64,000 nt of DNA from Thermoanaerobaculales bacterium (GTDB lineage Bacteria; Acidobacteriota; Thermoanaerobaculia; Thermoanaerobaculales; Sulfomarinibacteraceae), in the NCBI GenBank assembly GCA_035358815.1, contig DAOPQC010000004.1, positions 186,001 through 250,000 of the forward strand. The letters run 5' to 3'. This document shows positions 8,076 to 17,778 of the stretch, piece after piece (position 1 is the stretch's first letter; each line of letters opens with the position of its first letter). The notes beneath the pieces were generated by a model that did no database searches, had not been told where the DNA came from, and saw only the letters and a program-made list of their open reading frames with translations. Position numbers and translations under genes: made by a program.

Positions 8076-10994
8076 ATGCTGCATCTCCCCATCGACAAGA
8101 AGACGTTCCACGCGTCGTTTCTCGACGGCCGAGGCCGGCTCGATCTCCTGACCGATCAGGATGCCTGGAAGGAGCTGTGGAAAACGGGTGGCGCCTTCAC
8201 ACCGAAAGCCGATCGGATCGCCGACCTCACGCTCGGCGCAGGGAGCCCAGCACTCCTCCTCGGCCATCCGAACGGCCAGCAGCTGTCCGTCGCTGCGAGT
8301 GCCCGGGCCTCGGGGAGGATCGAGCTGATCTGGCCCGACCAGGCGAGCGACAACCCCCTAGTCCAGGAATACGACCTCGCGGCCTACCTGGGGAAGCTTC
8401 CGCTCTGCGCCGCCCTGGTGCTGGGGGGATCGGCCCGCGTCGCGGCCAACGCGAACGCCCCGACCGGCCCGTTAAGCGCCAGGTTCGCGGCCGGAGCCGG
8501 GGGCCGCGCCGAGCTGCTCCACCTCAAGCCCTACGACCCCAGACAACCGGCTCGGGACATCGTGCATGACCTGCTCGCCACGACCCGGCTGCCACGCAGC
8601 GTCGACACCATCAACGACATTCCGGTCCCTGGCGAGGTCCTCGCCATCACTTATGATGGCTACCTGCACTTGGGGGCGACCCTGACGTGGGGCTACCAGG
8701 TCAACGGCGTGAGATCCTACAAGCCCGGCGACCTCGACCTGGCCTTCAGCTACCTGGTCAAGCTCGCCGCCAGCCTTTCCGTCGCCTGCAGGGTTGCGGG
8801 AGCCCACACCATCCAGGCCCGCCATGGCCACGCGGACGGCTGGGTGCGGTTTGTGGTCAAGAAGAGCCACTCCTCGGAGTCGAGCTTCGCCGCCGACCTC
8901 GGCCTCGACGCGAGCGTCGAGCTCAAAGGGCTCCCCAAGACCCCCGACGAGTTCCTCGCCGCCCTTCTCGGAGCCGACGTCGGTGCCGCCCTCGGCGTGC
9001 TCCGGCAGGCGGGCGAGTATGACTCCATCGACGAGATCAGGGCACAGCTCGACGCGCTCGCCTTCGGCTTCCTCGAGAACCTGGCGCAACCCTGGATCGG
9101 CAGGGCCCTCGACAACAACACCGTGCAGGAACTCCTTCGCGTCGCGCACGAGGTGGTCACCGCCTACGAGACGCTCGACCAGAGGCTCGTCGACCTGTAC
9201 CAACGCAACCTCGACGCGCTGGCCGCGTTGACCAGCAGAATCGACGACCTAGCGAAGCTGACCAGCAGGGAGAGGCTCCTCGACTGGGTCGAGGGGATGG
9301 CGCCAAACGGCGTCGTGGACAATCAGGCATGGCATCTCGTCAGAGACGAGTGGGGCGACGAGTTCTTCGACCTGCTCCTGGACAACGACGCGTTCGCCGC
9401 CTTCCACGACTTCGTGCTGCAAGCACAGACCTTCCTCACAGGGGGAGCGCAGGAGCGCATCCGGCAGTTCGTCAGCGCGGCGAAGGAGCAGCTCAACCTG
9501 TCCAGCTTCATCAAGGACCTCGCCCAGTACGACACCGCCAAGAAGCTCCAGGATGCCGCTGACGCCCGGCTCCACGCCTTCGTCGACCGCGTGCTCGGCA
9601 TAGGCTTTCGGAAGCTCAAGGGGAAGGAACTCGAGGCAGCGTTCGAGAAGATCCAGGCCTTCCTCAAAGAGGTGGAGGGATTCAAGATCAAGTGGTACGA
9701 AAAGCTGAAAGGCGCAGCACAGCAGTCGATCAGCATGCAGGTCGCCTACAACTACGCCCGAACAGCCCGCGGAGAGAGTCTCGTCGACGTCGAGGTCAAC
9801 CTCAACGACGAGCGCGGCGCCAGTCTCGCCCAGCGTGCAGCTGTCGGGGACTTTGCCGGCGTCCTCACCGCCTACGACCCTGCCCTGGTCCGAGTCAACC
9901 GCGGAACCCGCATGACCCGACACCTGCAGGCGTCGAGCACCCTCCTGGTCAACGTGGTCGGGCTCAATTACAGCCGTGCCGTCGACATCGTGCAAGACCT
10001 CGACCACTACACCGAGACCGATCCCGGCGGCCTGGTCCACGTGTACGCCGTCGACACCAAGGTCGACGTCACCAAACGGAGCTTCCGGGAGACGCAGCAC
10101 AGCTCTCTCCTGCTCCAGTTCGTGGGCTCAAGCCTGCAGAGGGTCGGCACCAGTGCGCCGGTGGACGCGAGGGGGCGCTTCCTCGCCGACACGATTCGCA
10201 AGATGGCGGTCACGTATGACATGACCCAGACCGACCGGCGCACGACCTTCCGCGAGATGCGAGGCTACCTCGACCTTGCGCGGGAGCTGGGGCTCGTCCG
10301 CGACGTCGACCAAGTCCTCGAGCGCCTGCTCGATGAGTTCCCGCAGCACCCAGAGGCCCTGGGCGAGGTCGAGGTGAGCTACGCAGTCCGCTACGAGCCT
10401 GAGGGTGTTATGAGCGTCTTCATCGCGGACAACCTCACCCAGCTCGCCCTCGCCCGTTCGGTCGCGCGCCAGGTGGTTGGGCGATCGTTCCTCGCTGGCG
10501 GACCGGGCCACCCCCTCTATTCGGTGGGCATCGGCTACCTCTCCGGGAACCGGGATGCCTTTCTCGGCGACGCCTCCATCACCGTCCAGGTGACGCCGGA
10601 TCTCCGCAAGCCCGGTCTCGCCGCGGTCGTGGTCCGCAAGGACCAGAAGCTCCTCGTCCGCACTCTGTTTGCGATCGAGGAGACCTTCGTCAGTCGCCTG
10701 GAGGCGTTCGACGCCCTCGTCGACCAGATGAGGAAGCACGCTGAGCCGGTCCCGGTGGAGGCCATCCAGCGCGCAGCCTTGAGCTGGGCAAAGATGAACG
10801 CGAAGCTGGAGCGCTTCTCCCACGGCGGCCAGAGCATCAACGCCTTCTTCGTGGTCTTCGATCGCCTGGTGCGCGCCGCTACGGTCGGCCGCGCCCGTCG
10901 CAAGTCGGCCCTGATTGTCTCCATCCTGCCGCCCGGCGGCACGAGCAAGGTGACCAAGTACTTCGTTGATGATGGTGCACCGGAGGGCGCATAG
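8076..10994 (+). CDS. Large protein of unknown family
   Basis: 972 aa, ATG preceded by AGAAGGAGGACC. There is no signal peptide or membrane segment, so it is probably cytosolic. The N-terminal 250 residues are mixed alpha/beta. The middle (about 300-560) is strongly helical and charged, with long runs such as LVDLYQRNLDALAALTSRIDDLAKLTSRERLLDWVEGM that suggest coiled-coil bundles. The C-terminal 400 residues are mixed again. No ATPase P-loop, HExxH or other catalytic signature was seen. The helical architecture is compatible with a scaffold, a pore-forming-type protein or a large sensor. It is the second gene after a small membrane protein and converges with the MBL and dual-protease genes. 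Function unknown. Confidence 0.75.
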   Translation: MLHLPIDKKTFHASFLDGRGRLDLLTDQDAWKELWKTGGAFTPKADRIADLTLGAGSPALLLGHPNGQQLSVAASARASGRIELIWPDQASDNPLVQEYDLAAYLGKLPLCAALVLGGSARVAANANAPTGPLSARFAAGAGGRAELLHLKPYDPRQPARDIVHDLLATTRLPRSVDTINDIPVPGEVLAITYDGYLHLGATLTWGYQVNGVRSYKPGDLDLAFSYLVKLAASLSVACRVAGAHTIQARHGHADGWVRFVVKKSHSSESSFAADLGLDASVELKGLPKTPDEFLAALLGADVGAALGVLRQAGEYDSIDEIRAQLDALAFGFLENLAQPWIGRALDNNTVQELLRVAHEVVTAYETLDQRLVDLYQRNLDALAALTSRIDDLAKLTSRERLLDWVEGMAPNGVVDNQAWHLVRDEWGDEFFDLLLDNDAFAAFHDFVLQAQTFLTGGAQERIRQFVSAAKEQLNLSSFIKDLAQYDTAKKLQDAADARLHAFVDRVLGIGFRKLKGKELEAAFEKIQAFLKEVEGFKIKWYEKLKGAAQQSISMQVAYNYARTARGESLVDVEVNLNDERGASLAQRAAVGDFAGVLTAYDPALVRVNRGTRMTRHLQASSTLLVNVVGLNYSRAVDIVQDLDHYTETDPGGLVHVYAVDTKVDVTKRSFRETQHSSLLLQFVGSSLQRVGTSAPVDARGRFLADTIRKMAVTYDMTQTDRRTTFREMRGYLDLARELGLVRDVDQVLERLLDEFPQHPEALGEVEVSYAVRYEPEGVMSVFIADNLTQLALARSVARQVVGRSFLAGGPGHPLYSVGIGYLSGNRDAFLGDASITVQVTPDLRKPGLAAVVVRKDQKLLVRTLFAIEETFVSRLEAFDALVDQMRKHAEPVPVEAIQRAALSWAKMNAKLERFSHGGQSINAFFVVFDRLVRAATVGRARRKSALIVSILPPGGTSKVTKYFVDDGAPEGA

Positions 10995-11155
10995 GGCCCC
11001 AGGGTAGACCATGCGGTGATCGTGCTCCCCCTGTGAGCAGGCGGGCCGAGAGAGTAGAACCTGAGTACGAGCTCGCCGCAGCCCGTCCCTGCTGTACTGC
11101 AGGGCGAGGGGGCCGGTCCCAGTCTCGGGAATCGACGTCGATCAGACGTACCGTG

Positions 11156-12652
11156 TCAGCTCAACTCGAAGTCGATGTACCAGCGATCGACCGTCGTCGC
11201 GTTCTTGAAGTCCTTCCACTCCTGTTGCGAAAGGTCCGCCGGCCGCTGCGTCTCGGTCTTCTTCGGCCAGCCCTTGTCGAGTCGCAGGACCCGCCCGCGC
11301 GTCTTCTCCATGAGACGCCGGTACAGCGCCTCGGACGGCATCTCCCAGCCGTCTTTGTCCCTGCCCTTCGGTTGGTGCGCTTGGACTTCGTCGACCGGCA
11401 GCATCGCGACGAGGTCACGACTCGTCATCATCTCGAGGCCCTTCTCTTGCAGCGTCGCATTGTGGCTGCCGTGGTGACCGACTTTGTAGAGCACGGTCCG
11501 CTCGAGCAGATCCTTCGCCTTAACCTCGCGCGGGCTACCGTCCTCGTCCTCGATCGTCCACGTGCACTTGTGCCATGAGAGCCAGTTGCCGACCTGTGCA
11601 TCGCCAGGGAAGAGCAACACGCGTCCGGAGTCGACCAACTCGATGGCGAGGGCCAGGCTAGTGTTGTTCACGGCGCCGTCGAGTTGGAGGGCGAGATCCG
11701 ACGCCGCCGAGAGCCAATCGTAGTCGATCCGGCGCCAAGCCTTATCCTCGGCGAAGTACGTCGATGCGTACGCTCCCCGTGCCGCGCCTCCGTCGGCTGG
11801 AAGGCGCTCGCCCTCGCGGAACGGGTATCGGACGCTCAGGCGTCTCGCCTCGGAGACCGGGAAGAGGCTGAGGGCCGTGTCGTGCATCTGGGCGGCGAGG
11901 AGGAACGCACTGTCGGCGTTGAGGCCCGAGAAGAGATCGTACGTCTCGGCTAACCCTCCTGCGGGGTCCATCATCATGAGGAGTTTCTTGTTCCGCGGTG
12001 GACCGAGTACGTAGAACCGCACACCCGGCAGCGTTGGTATCTTAAGGGGCTTGCCGCCTGGTTTGCAGTACTCCCTCGGTCCCTTTGCGGAGGCGTAGTC
12101 CATCGCCTCGTCGGTCCCCCTCGAGAACTGCATCGGGCCTTGCTCCTGGAGGTTGAGGAACGAGAGGATGCCGGCGATGCCCCGCCCCTCTCCCTCAAGT
12201 GCCAGGCGTTCCCCCTCGTCGAGGGCACCGTTCTTCGAGAATGCGTCCGCGGCGGACTTGATGACGTTCAGTGCGAGGCCGCGTTCCTTCTTGAGCGTCT
12301 TGGTGAACGAGTCCTTTGGGTTCTCCGTCCAGGCGAGCCAAACTTGCTTGACGTCGATGTCGTCGAAGATGTCCTTGGCGTACTTGAAGCCGGATACGTG
12401 GTCCCAGTGCTCGTGAGTGACGAGCAACACGTCGAGCGTGCCTTTGGCATTCGTGTCGTGGTCGCCGCCGGTCTCGGTGAAGACGTCCTCGACGACGCTC
12501 TTGATCTTCTTCTTTTCGTCGGGAGTCTGCTGGAGCAAACCACAGTCGATGAGCATATGCGTCGTGTTGGTCCCTGCGGTGAAGCGAAGCAGGAAGCAGT
12601 CGCCCAGTCCCTGGCGGTACATGCGGACACGGACCTTGATCCGGTCACTCAT
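11156..12652 (-). CDS. Metallo-beta-lactamase-fold hydrolase, ComEC C-terminal-like
   Basis: 498 aa. The N-terminus (YRQGLGDCFLLRF, then MLIDCG) is typical of the ComEC/Rec2-like MBL subgroup. Metal ligands are visible: HEHWDH at 80-85, Asp351 in LLFPGDAQ, and HHGSHN at 393-398. No signal peptide or membrane segments are present, so unlike ComEC itself this is a soluble cytosolic enzyme. An insert of about 200 residues between the two halves of the fold is unusual. Its ATG (12652) overlaps the stop of the upstream dual-protease gene by 8 bp, so the two are almost certainly translated together. MBL folds of this type are known as nucleases/phosphodiesterases and also as effectors or regulators in conflict systems; the substrate here is unknown. 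Confidence 0.85.
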   Translation of the reverse strand: MSDRIKVRVRMYRQGLGDCFLLRFTAGTNTTHMLIDCGLLQQTPDEKKKIKSVVEDVFTETGGDHDTNAKGTLDVLLVTHEHWDHVSGFKYAKDIFDDIDVKQVWLAWTENPKDSFTKTLKKERGLALNVIKSAADAFSKNGALDEGERLALEGEGRGIAGILSFLNLQEQGPMQFSRGTDEAMDYASAKGPREYCKPGGKPLKIPTLPGVRFYVLGPPRNKKLLMMMDPAGGLAETYDLFSGLNADSAFLLAAQMHDTALSLFPVSEARRLSVRYPFREGERLPADGGAARGAYASTYFAEDKAWRRIDYDWLSAASDLALQLDGAVNNTSLALAIELVDSGRVLLFPGDAQVGNWLSWHKCTWTIEDEDGSPREVKAKDLLERTVLYKVGHHGSHNATLQEKGLEMMTSRDLVAMLPVDEVQAHQPKGRDKDGWEMPSEALYRRLMEKTRGRVLRLDKGWPKKTETQRPADLSQQEWKDFKNATTVDRWYIDFELS

Positions 12653-15600
12653 GGTCGTCCGTCCTCTCGTTGCGTCCGTGAAGGAGTGCGAACGGTTCGC
12701 GCAGCCCTCCCCAACGTGCGGATGAGAAATAGGTCCCTCGCAACGGGCGCAGCCCCGGCCGGCTCTGGAACGCCTGCTGGCGAGTCGCCCGCGTGTCGCT
12801 GTTGATGTCCTTGCGGATACAGTAGCGAATCTCGAACGAGAGGAGATCGACGATCATCGTGCACCCGCCCTCAAAGCGCATGACCTCCGGGGGACCGGAT
12901 CCCCCACCGTCGGGCTGGATCTCAAGGTCCTTGGACTGGGTCAGCTCGACAAGGACCTGCGGGAGGGAGTTGCCGTCGGGACCGACGCGGTGCGAGAGCC
13001 GCAGGGAGTGTACCTCGAAGTGGATCGCGGGGTCGAGGCCCAGACACTTCGCGTCCGCCGCGCCCGACCGTGACTTCTCGAAATGCGCCATGAGCCAGTC
13101 GTGCAGGTTCGCCCGGGCGTTGCGGGTGAGGAAGAAGAGTCGCTCGCGGCTCGTCGTGTATGCATGCTCGTGGGCGAACGTCCGGAGCTTGCTCAAGACT
13201 CCACCCAATTGCGGGCGTCGACCCGTCTCGTCCTGGTCGGGCGGACGCCACAGCAGGCTGTCGATCGACAGCGTCCGCACGCCGAGCGGGTAGATCCCTC
13301 GTCTGCGGAACGCCTCGATGAAGGCGATCCTGTAGCCGCGGTCATCGTCGGCGACGAGGTCGTGGTCGGCCGTGATCAACGCCCGTAGGTACTCGCCAAA
13401 GGTGAGATCGAGTGGCGGACAGTAGTCGAGTGCACGGATACACATGGTGAGGACGTGGCTCGCCGACTTGCTCGCCTCGTCTGCGAGGCGGTTGACGAGG
13501 TCGGGATGGATAGCGCCGGCGGGCAATTCGCCTGTGCCGCCGGTGGCGAGACGGTAGAGGTCGGCCACACGGCTCTCATAGATCGATACGAACGCGTCGA
13601 ACACCGCCGCGACAAGGATCGCGCCACGGTCGTGACACTCCTCCGTCGATTCCAGAGCGGAAGGATCGGGCTTCGTGATTTCCCAGGTGCCGTCTTTCTT
13701 CTTGGTGCCGATGGCGCTCCGCAAAGCGTCGCGGTTGCCGATCGCACGACCGAATTCCCACGCCAACTGACCGAGGAAGCTCTCGGCGCGGAGGTTGCCC
13801 CGGGTCTGCGCGATCTGGTGCCGGAGGGTCTCGGAGAAGGTGAAGTGCTGGAAGAGGGCGACGAGATCGGCGAACGCCTCGTGGAAGGCGAGGACGTCAG
13901 GGTTGGTCGGGCGGGAGAAACGGCGGTGCATGCCGTCGAGGAGGGCGTGGGTCGTCTCGTGTGCGACGATGTCATGAGAGAGGCAGGTGAAGACGGTCCC
14001 GCCGGGGAGGTGCTCCTCGTTCGTCGCGACAGCCGGGAAGTAACCGAACAGGAGGGCCTTCTTGGCCGGACTGTAGTACGCGTTCGCTTGCCGCAGCGCA
14101 TGCGGGTAGATGCGCAAGCGGCGCACGTAGTGCGAGTCGTCGAACTCGTCCTCTCCGGGACCAGGTGCCCAGAAGGCGAGGCGACCGAGGGCGCGCTCGA
14201 AGTGGCGAACGGTAAGCATCGCGACGGCATAGGTCATCTGCTGGTGGAACTGGGGATTCCCGTCCGAAGGTGGGAGCCCGTTCTGGGCGAGGACGTGCGG
14301 GTCGTCGAGATCCACCGGCGGATAGAAGCATTGACTCGCCGGGTCGTAGTCGACGACCTCGATGTACTCGCCGACGGGCCCGGGCTCGAGGGGCTCCCAC
14401 GGCAGTGCAAAGGTGGCTTGGTTCATGACGGCGGTGTCGAAGCGCAGCGATAGTGCAGGGTCGAACGCGTACCCACGGAGGAGCCGCTTTGGTGGCGGCG
14501 GGTGCTGCGATCGACCTGCCGGTGGCGCCGCTCGCGGACGCGACGGTTGGGTGGGCTTGGTCGGTCTGGGCGATGGTGGCGACGGCACGAAGACCCGTGA
14601 GCTGTCCCGTGCCTGGGCCTTGAGGTACGTCTTCAACGCGGGCGACGCGTTCTCGTGTCCGATGATCGCATCGAGGACTTTGAGGAGCTGCGGACGCGGG
14701 ATGAGGTCCGCCGGGAGGTCGGGATCTGGCAAGAGGCTTTCGACGGCCTGGATCCTCTGGGCGAGTTGGGTGGCTTCCACGGCGAACATTGAGCTGCGCG
14801 CCGGGTCCTCCGCTAACCCCAACCCCGTGAGGACCCGCAGGAAGGGGAACCACGCCGTATCGCGTGGGGTCTCCTGCAGCTCGGCTGGCGGTGCGACGTC
14901 GAGGGCGTCGCGGGCGCGCAGGATGCCGTTGCCGAAGTACTCGTCGATGTCCTTCCCGGCCCGGTGCGCCGAGGTGAACATGGCATGCCGCACGGCCTCG
15001 ACGCGCTGCCATGGTTCGTTGGGGTGAGTCGGATTGTACTTCGAAAGCCAGAGGGCGGCAGCTGCGGCGACCTGGGGCGTCGCGGACGAGGTGCCCTGCC
15101 CGTCGTGGTCAACGATGCCGGGACAACCGAGCTCGGCCCATGCCATGTTTGGCGTGTAGGCGGCGATTGCGGTCGCCATCTTGCTCCTCGGGCCGTAGTT
15201 TCCCTGCATGGTGCCGGCCGGCAGGCCGTAATACGGACGACCGTTTGCCATGACGCCACACGCGGCGATGACGCGGCGATAGCGCGCCGGGTAGACGATG
15301 AAACGGGTAGGGAGGCCCGAAAAGTTGTTGCCAGCGGCGGCGACGATGCAGATGCCGGCCTCGTACGCGCGGTTGACCGCTTCGGTCCACGCTCGGGAGG
15401 CAAGGCCGCCCATGCTGAGGGAGACGACGTCAACGCGGTTCGCCGGATCGCCGCCCGGAGCGAGGATGTAGTCGAGGGCACGTGCCAGGGCACTCGTGCG
15501 GATGAGGACGACGGATTTCGCGATGCGGATGGGGATGACGTCCGCCTCGGGCGCGCCACCAAGGTAGTCACCGAAAGGCGCGACCTTGTTGCCGGCGAGG

Positions 15601-16265
15601 ATGCTCAAGGTCCCGGTGCCGTGACCGGGGTTCTTGAGGAAACCACGCTTGGCTGGATCCGCGGCGTTGTCCGATGGCTCGCCGTCGACGAAACTGCGCT
15701 GGAGTGACAGACGCAGATGGCGTGGCTTGCTCTGATGGGTCGGGTCGTAGCCCGTGTCGATATGGGCAATCCGCACCCGGTACGGATCCGGCGACGCACG
15801 CGCAGCGGCGCGAGCCGCTCGAAGCTGGGAAAAGTCGTCGCGCAGATGCCACGCGAACTCTGGTCCGATGGGGAGCGCGGGGTCCTGGTCGTTGAACTGA
15901 CACAGCTGGACGTCCCCTCGACCGGCGAGACCCTCCTCGAGCATCGGCGTTGCGTTCACGTAAGGCCACTCGTGAATGAGGTCGGGCTCGATGTAAACGG
16001 TTCCCATGGCGCCGGCGATTTCGATGGCGGCCGACTGGTGCGCGAGTTCCCACGCACCGGTCCCCTCCGTCGAGGCCCTTGGCGTTGCGAGGAACCACTG
16101 GGCGAGCGGCTGGAACGAGAACGACGCACCGAGCCGGTGATGCTCGAACAGTGGTTCGAGGTCGAGTGTCGCCCCAGAGAGTTGGAGACTCTTGGTCTCC
16201 CTGACTGCTTTCACCGCCTGCCGCTGGAGGCGCACGAGAAAACGAGCGTCGCTGTTGTCCGTCAT
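12645..16265 (-). CDS. Fusion of subtilisin-like (S8) serine protease and HExxH zinc metalloprotease
   Basis: 1206 aa from the ATG at 16265, chosen because CAGGAGAG lies upstream and because the 70 in-frame codons further upstream look non-coding. Residues 1-160 form an N-terminal domain without a signal peptide. An S8 catalytic domain follows with Asp170 (AHIDTG), His215 (GHGTGT), oxyanion Asn313 (AAAGNN) and Ser393 (GTSSATP). A Pro-rich linker (about 558-593) leads to a second domain with HETTH (769-773) and, 23 residues on, Glu796 in FHEAFAD: the gluzincin pattern of two His plus a distal Glu. About 400 further residues are unassigned. Both peptidase sites look intact. Absence of a secretion signal points to an intracellular role, which for such proteases usually means regulated proteolysis or cell killing (inference). 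Translationally coupled to the MBL-fold gene. Confidence 0.88.
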   Translation of the reverse strand: MTDNSDARFLVRLQRQAVKAVRETKSLQLSGATLDLEPLFEHHRLGASFSFQPLAQWFLATPRASTEGTGAWELAHQSAAIEIAGAMGTVYIEPDLIHEWPYVNATPMLEEGLAGRGDVQLCQFNDQDPALPIGPEFAWHLRDDFSQLRAARAAARASPDPYRVRIAHIDTGYDPTHQSKPRHLRLSLQRSFVDGEPSDNAADPAKRGFLKNPGHGTGTLSILAGNKVAPFGDYLGGAPEADVIPIRIAKSVVLIRTSALARALDYILAPGGDPANRVDVVSLSMGGLASRAWTEAVNRAYEAGICIVAAAGNNFSGLPTRFIVYPARYRRVIAACGVMANGRPYYGLPAGTMQGNYGPRSKMATAIAAYTPNMAWAELGCPGIVDHDGQGTSSATPQVAAAAALWLSKYNPTHPNEPWQRVEAVRHAMFTSAHRAGKDIDEYFGNGILRARDALDVAPPAELQETPRDTAWFPFLRVLTGLGLAEDPARSSMFAVEATQLAQRIQAVESLLPDPDLPADLIPRPQLLKVLDAIIGHENASPALKTYLKAQARDSSRVFVPSPPSPRPTKPTQPSRPRAAPPAGRSQHPPPPKRLLRGYAFDPALSLRFDTAVMNQATFALPWEPLEPGPVGEYIEVVDYDPASQCFYPPVDLDDPHVLAQNGLPPSDGNPQFHQQMTYAVAMLTVRHFERALGRLAFWAPGPGEDEFDDSHYVRRLRIYPHALRQANAYYSPAKKALLFGYFPAVATNEEHLPGGTVFTCLSHDIVAHETTHALLDGMHRRFSRPTNPDVLAFHEAFADLVALFQHFTFSETLRHQIAQTRGNLRAESFLGQLAWEFGRAIGNRDALRSAIGTKKKDGTWEITKPDPSALESTEECHDRGAILVAAVFDAFVSIYESRVADLYRLATGGTGELPAGAIHPDLVNRLADEASKSASHVLTMCIRALDYCPPLDLTFGEYLRALITADHDLVADDDRGYRIAFIEAFRRRGIYPLGVRTLSIDSLLWRPPDQDETGRRPQLGGVLSKLRTFAHEHAYTTSRERLFFLTRNARANLHDWLMAHFEKSRSGAADAKCLGLDPAIHFEVHSLRLSHRVGPDGNSLPQVLVELTQSKDLEIQPDGGGSGPPEVMRFEGGCTMIVDLLSFEIRYCIRKDINSDTRATRQQAFQSRPGLRPLRGTYFSSARWGGLREPFALLHGRNERTDDHE

Positions 16266-16683
16266 GGTCACTCTCCTGTTTGGGATCCTGATAGCCGGGT
16301 GCTCCGCCGGCGATCCGGATGCAGTGGTCCGTTCACCGTCAGAAGCCAACTGTCCACTGTTCGCGGACAGGCCAGTGTTCCTTGCAGGGGCGGACTCTCC
16401 ACGCGACGCGGAAGCGCCCACGGGCGATGCAGCAGGGGAGGCGGATTCAACTTCAGCTGCCCGAGCCTTTCGCACAGTCTATGTCCACCTTCGTCGGAAG
16501 ACAAGAAACGGAGATATCGATCGGACCTCGCGAACGGTTGCCCCCGGCCGCCACGGGGCTTTTCTTGGGAGCGCGCGTGCTGTCGAGGTAGCCTCAGCGG
16601 GTGTGTAAACGAGGAGAAGGCGGCGTAGCCTTCCGGTCGAGGAAGACCCACGGGCGAGGCCCGTGAAGGAAGGAGACGCCGCC
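16266..16683. other. Intergenic region upstream of dual-protease gene and transposase remnant
   Basis: No supported gene in about 420 bp. It contains the probable minus-strand promoter of the dual-protease/MBL pair. The segment from about 16600 (starting gtgtgtaaac) leads into the transposase remnant and looks like the left end of an IS256-type element; the opposite terminal repeat was not found. Confidence 0.4.
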
Positions 16684-17019
16684 ATGGAGAAGAAGAGCAC
16701 CGCGGAGCCATTTGGGTCAAGGGGAATCTGGGAGACCTTGGAGGAGATGGCGCGGCAGAGGATTCAGGGGTTTGTGCAGGAGTTGTTGGAGGAGGAGGTG
16801 ACGGCGCTGGTTGGCAGGGGTCGATGCGAGCGACGTCCGGTGGTGAGCGAGGGGCCGGTGGTTTACCGGAGCGGTCACGGCAATACTCGGCAGCTTCGAA
16901 GATGGCGAAAGAAAGCGCTGCACCCTCAGTGCCGCGCCAGGAGCGCAGACCCGCGGTGGCAGCTGCGGTCGCCCCAAAGTGACACAACAGCAGATGGTCG
17001 GGCGGAAGTGGAGGCATGA
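16684..17019 (+). pseudogene. IS256/Mutator-family transposase, N-terminal remnant
   Basis: The frame from the ATG at 16684 reads MEKKS, then LEEMARQRIQGFVQELLEEEVTALVGRGR and VYRSGHG, which is the conserved N-terminus of IS256-family transposases (normally about 400 aa with a DDE catalytic domain). Resemblance stops near 16905 (GHGNTRQLRR); the remaining 37 codons to 17019 have no transposase character. The DDE domain is absent, so the element is dead. It sits at the junction between the chromosomal island and the 17-30 kb mobile element and may have helped rearrange this region. Confidence 0.7.
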
Positions 17020-17109
17020 CGTGGCGTGCGCTTGAGACCTCCAGTGGTCTTGGCTCGGTCCCCGGCCCCTGCCACGAGTCGCGGTGCCTTACGGTCTCGG
17101 GAGCCTCTT

Positions 17110-17778
17110 TCACTTGTACGCGTATCCTGCCGTCAGCGCTCTCGCGAGGTTCTCGTACTCTGGGGTCTCGCGTTCTCCCATGTTGAAGAGCGTGCCGCAC
17201 GGTGGGCATTGGTAGATTGTCCTGCCGTTGTTCGTGCTGGCGTCCCATGCGAAGCCGACTTCGTATGCGGTGAACCGCTTCTCCCGTTTTGGACACGGTG
17301 CGTAGTATCCAGCGGGGTTCGTGGAGACGCCTCTCGTCTCGTCACGTCTGATCGTGCGGTCGTACACGGTGCCGTTCTTGCTCAGGGTCTTCATGGTCGG
17401 GCACCAGACGTTGCGGTGCTCGATGAGCCCGGAAAGACTGACGGGCACAGTGACGCGTTTTCGCGTCTTTCCGCGTTCTTCCCACGGCCCGAGGTACAGG
17501 CTCGTCCGATCTCTCAGGATCTCCTCTGGCGTGCTGTTGTGTGCGTGCGTCGGCCCGTAGCGCAGCACGTCGTGGTGACTGCGGATCAACCAGTAGAGCG
17601 CGACCATGTCGTCAAACGTGAGAAAGACATCGTTGCAGGTGGCGAGCTTGGTAGTCACCGTGCCGTCCGTGAGTTGGAGCCGCTTGAGCAGTCGAGGATG
17701 CTGGCCAAGTTCCTGCTCGAGCAGGGCGCCAAGGTCATGGTTGCTGAGCGTGGTGACGAGTTCGAGGTATTCTCCCAT
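17110..17778 (-). CDS. Hypothetical protein with C-terminal Cys motifs
   Basis: 222 aa, soluble, no recognised family. The N-terminal half is helical (LELVTTLSNHDLGALLEQELGQH). The C-terminal half has NVWCP, YAPCP and QCPPCGTLF, spaced as in a zinc ribbon or treble-clef module that could bind nucleic acid. It is the last gene of the minus-strand block 17110-23131 and shares that block's mobile-element context. Confidence 0.6.
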   Translation of the reverse strand: MGEYLELVTTLSNHDLGALLEQELGQHPRLLKRLQLTDGTVTTKLATCNDVFLTFDDMVALYWLIRSHHDVLRYGPTHAHNSTPEEILRDRTSLYLGPWEERGKTRKRVTVPVSLSGLIEHRNVWCPTMKTLSKNGTVYDRTIRRDETRGVSTNPAGYYAPCPKREKRFTAYEVGFAWDASTNNGRTIYQCPPCGTLFNMGERETPEYENLARALTAGYAYK

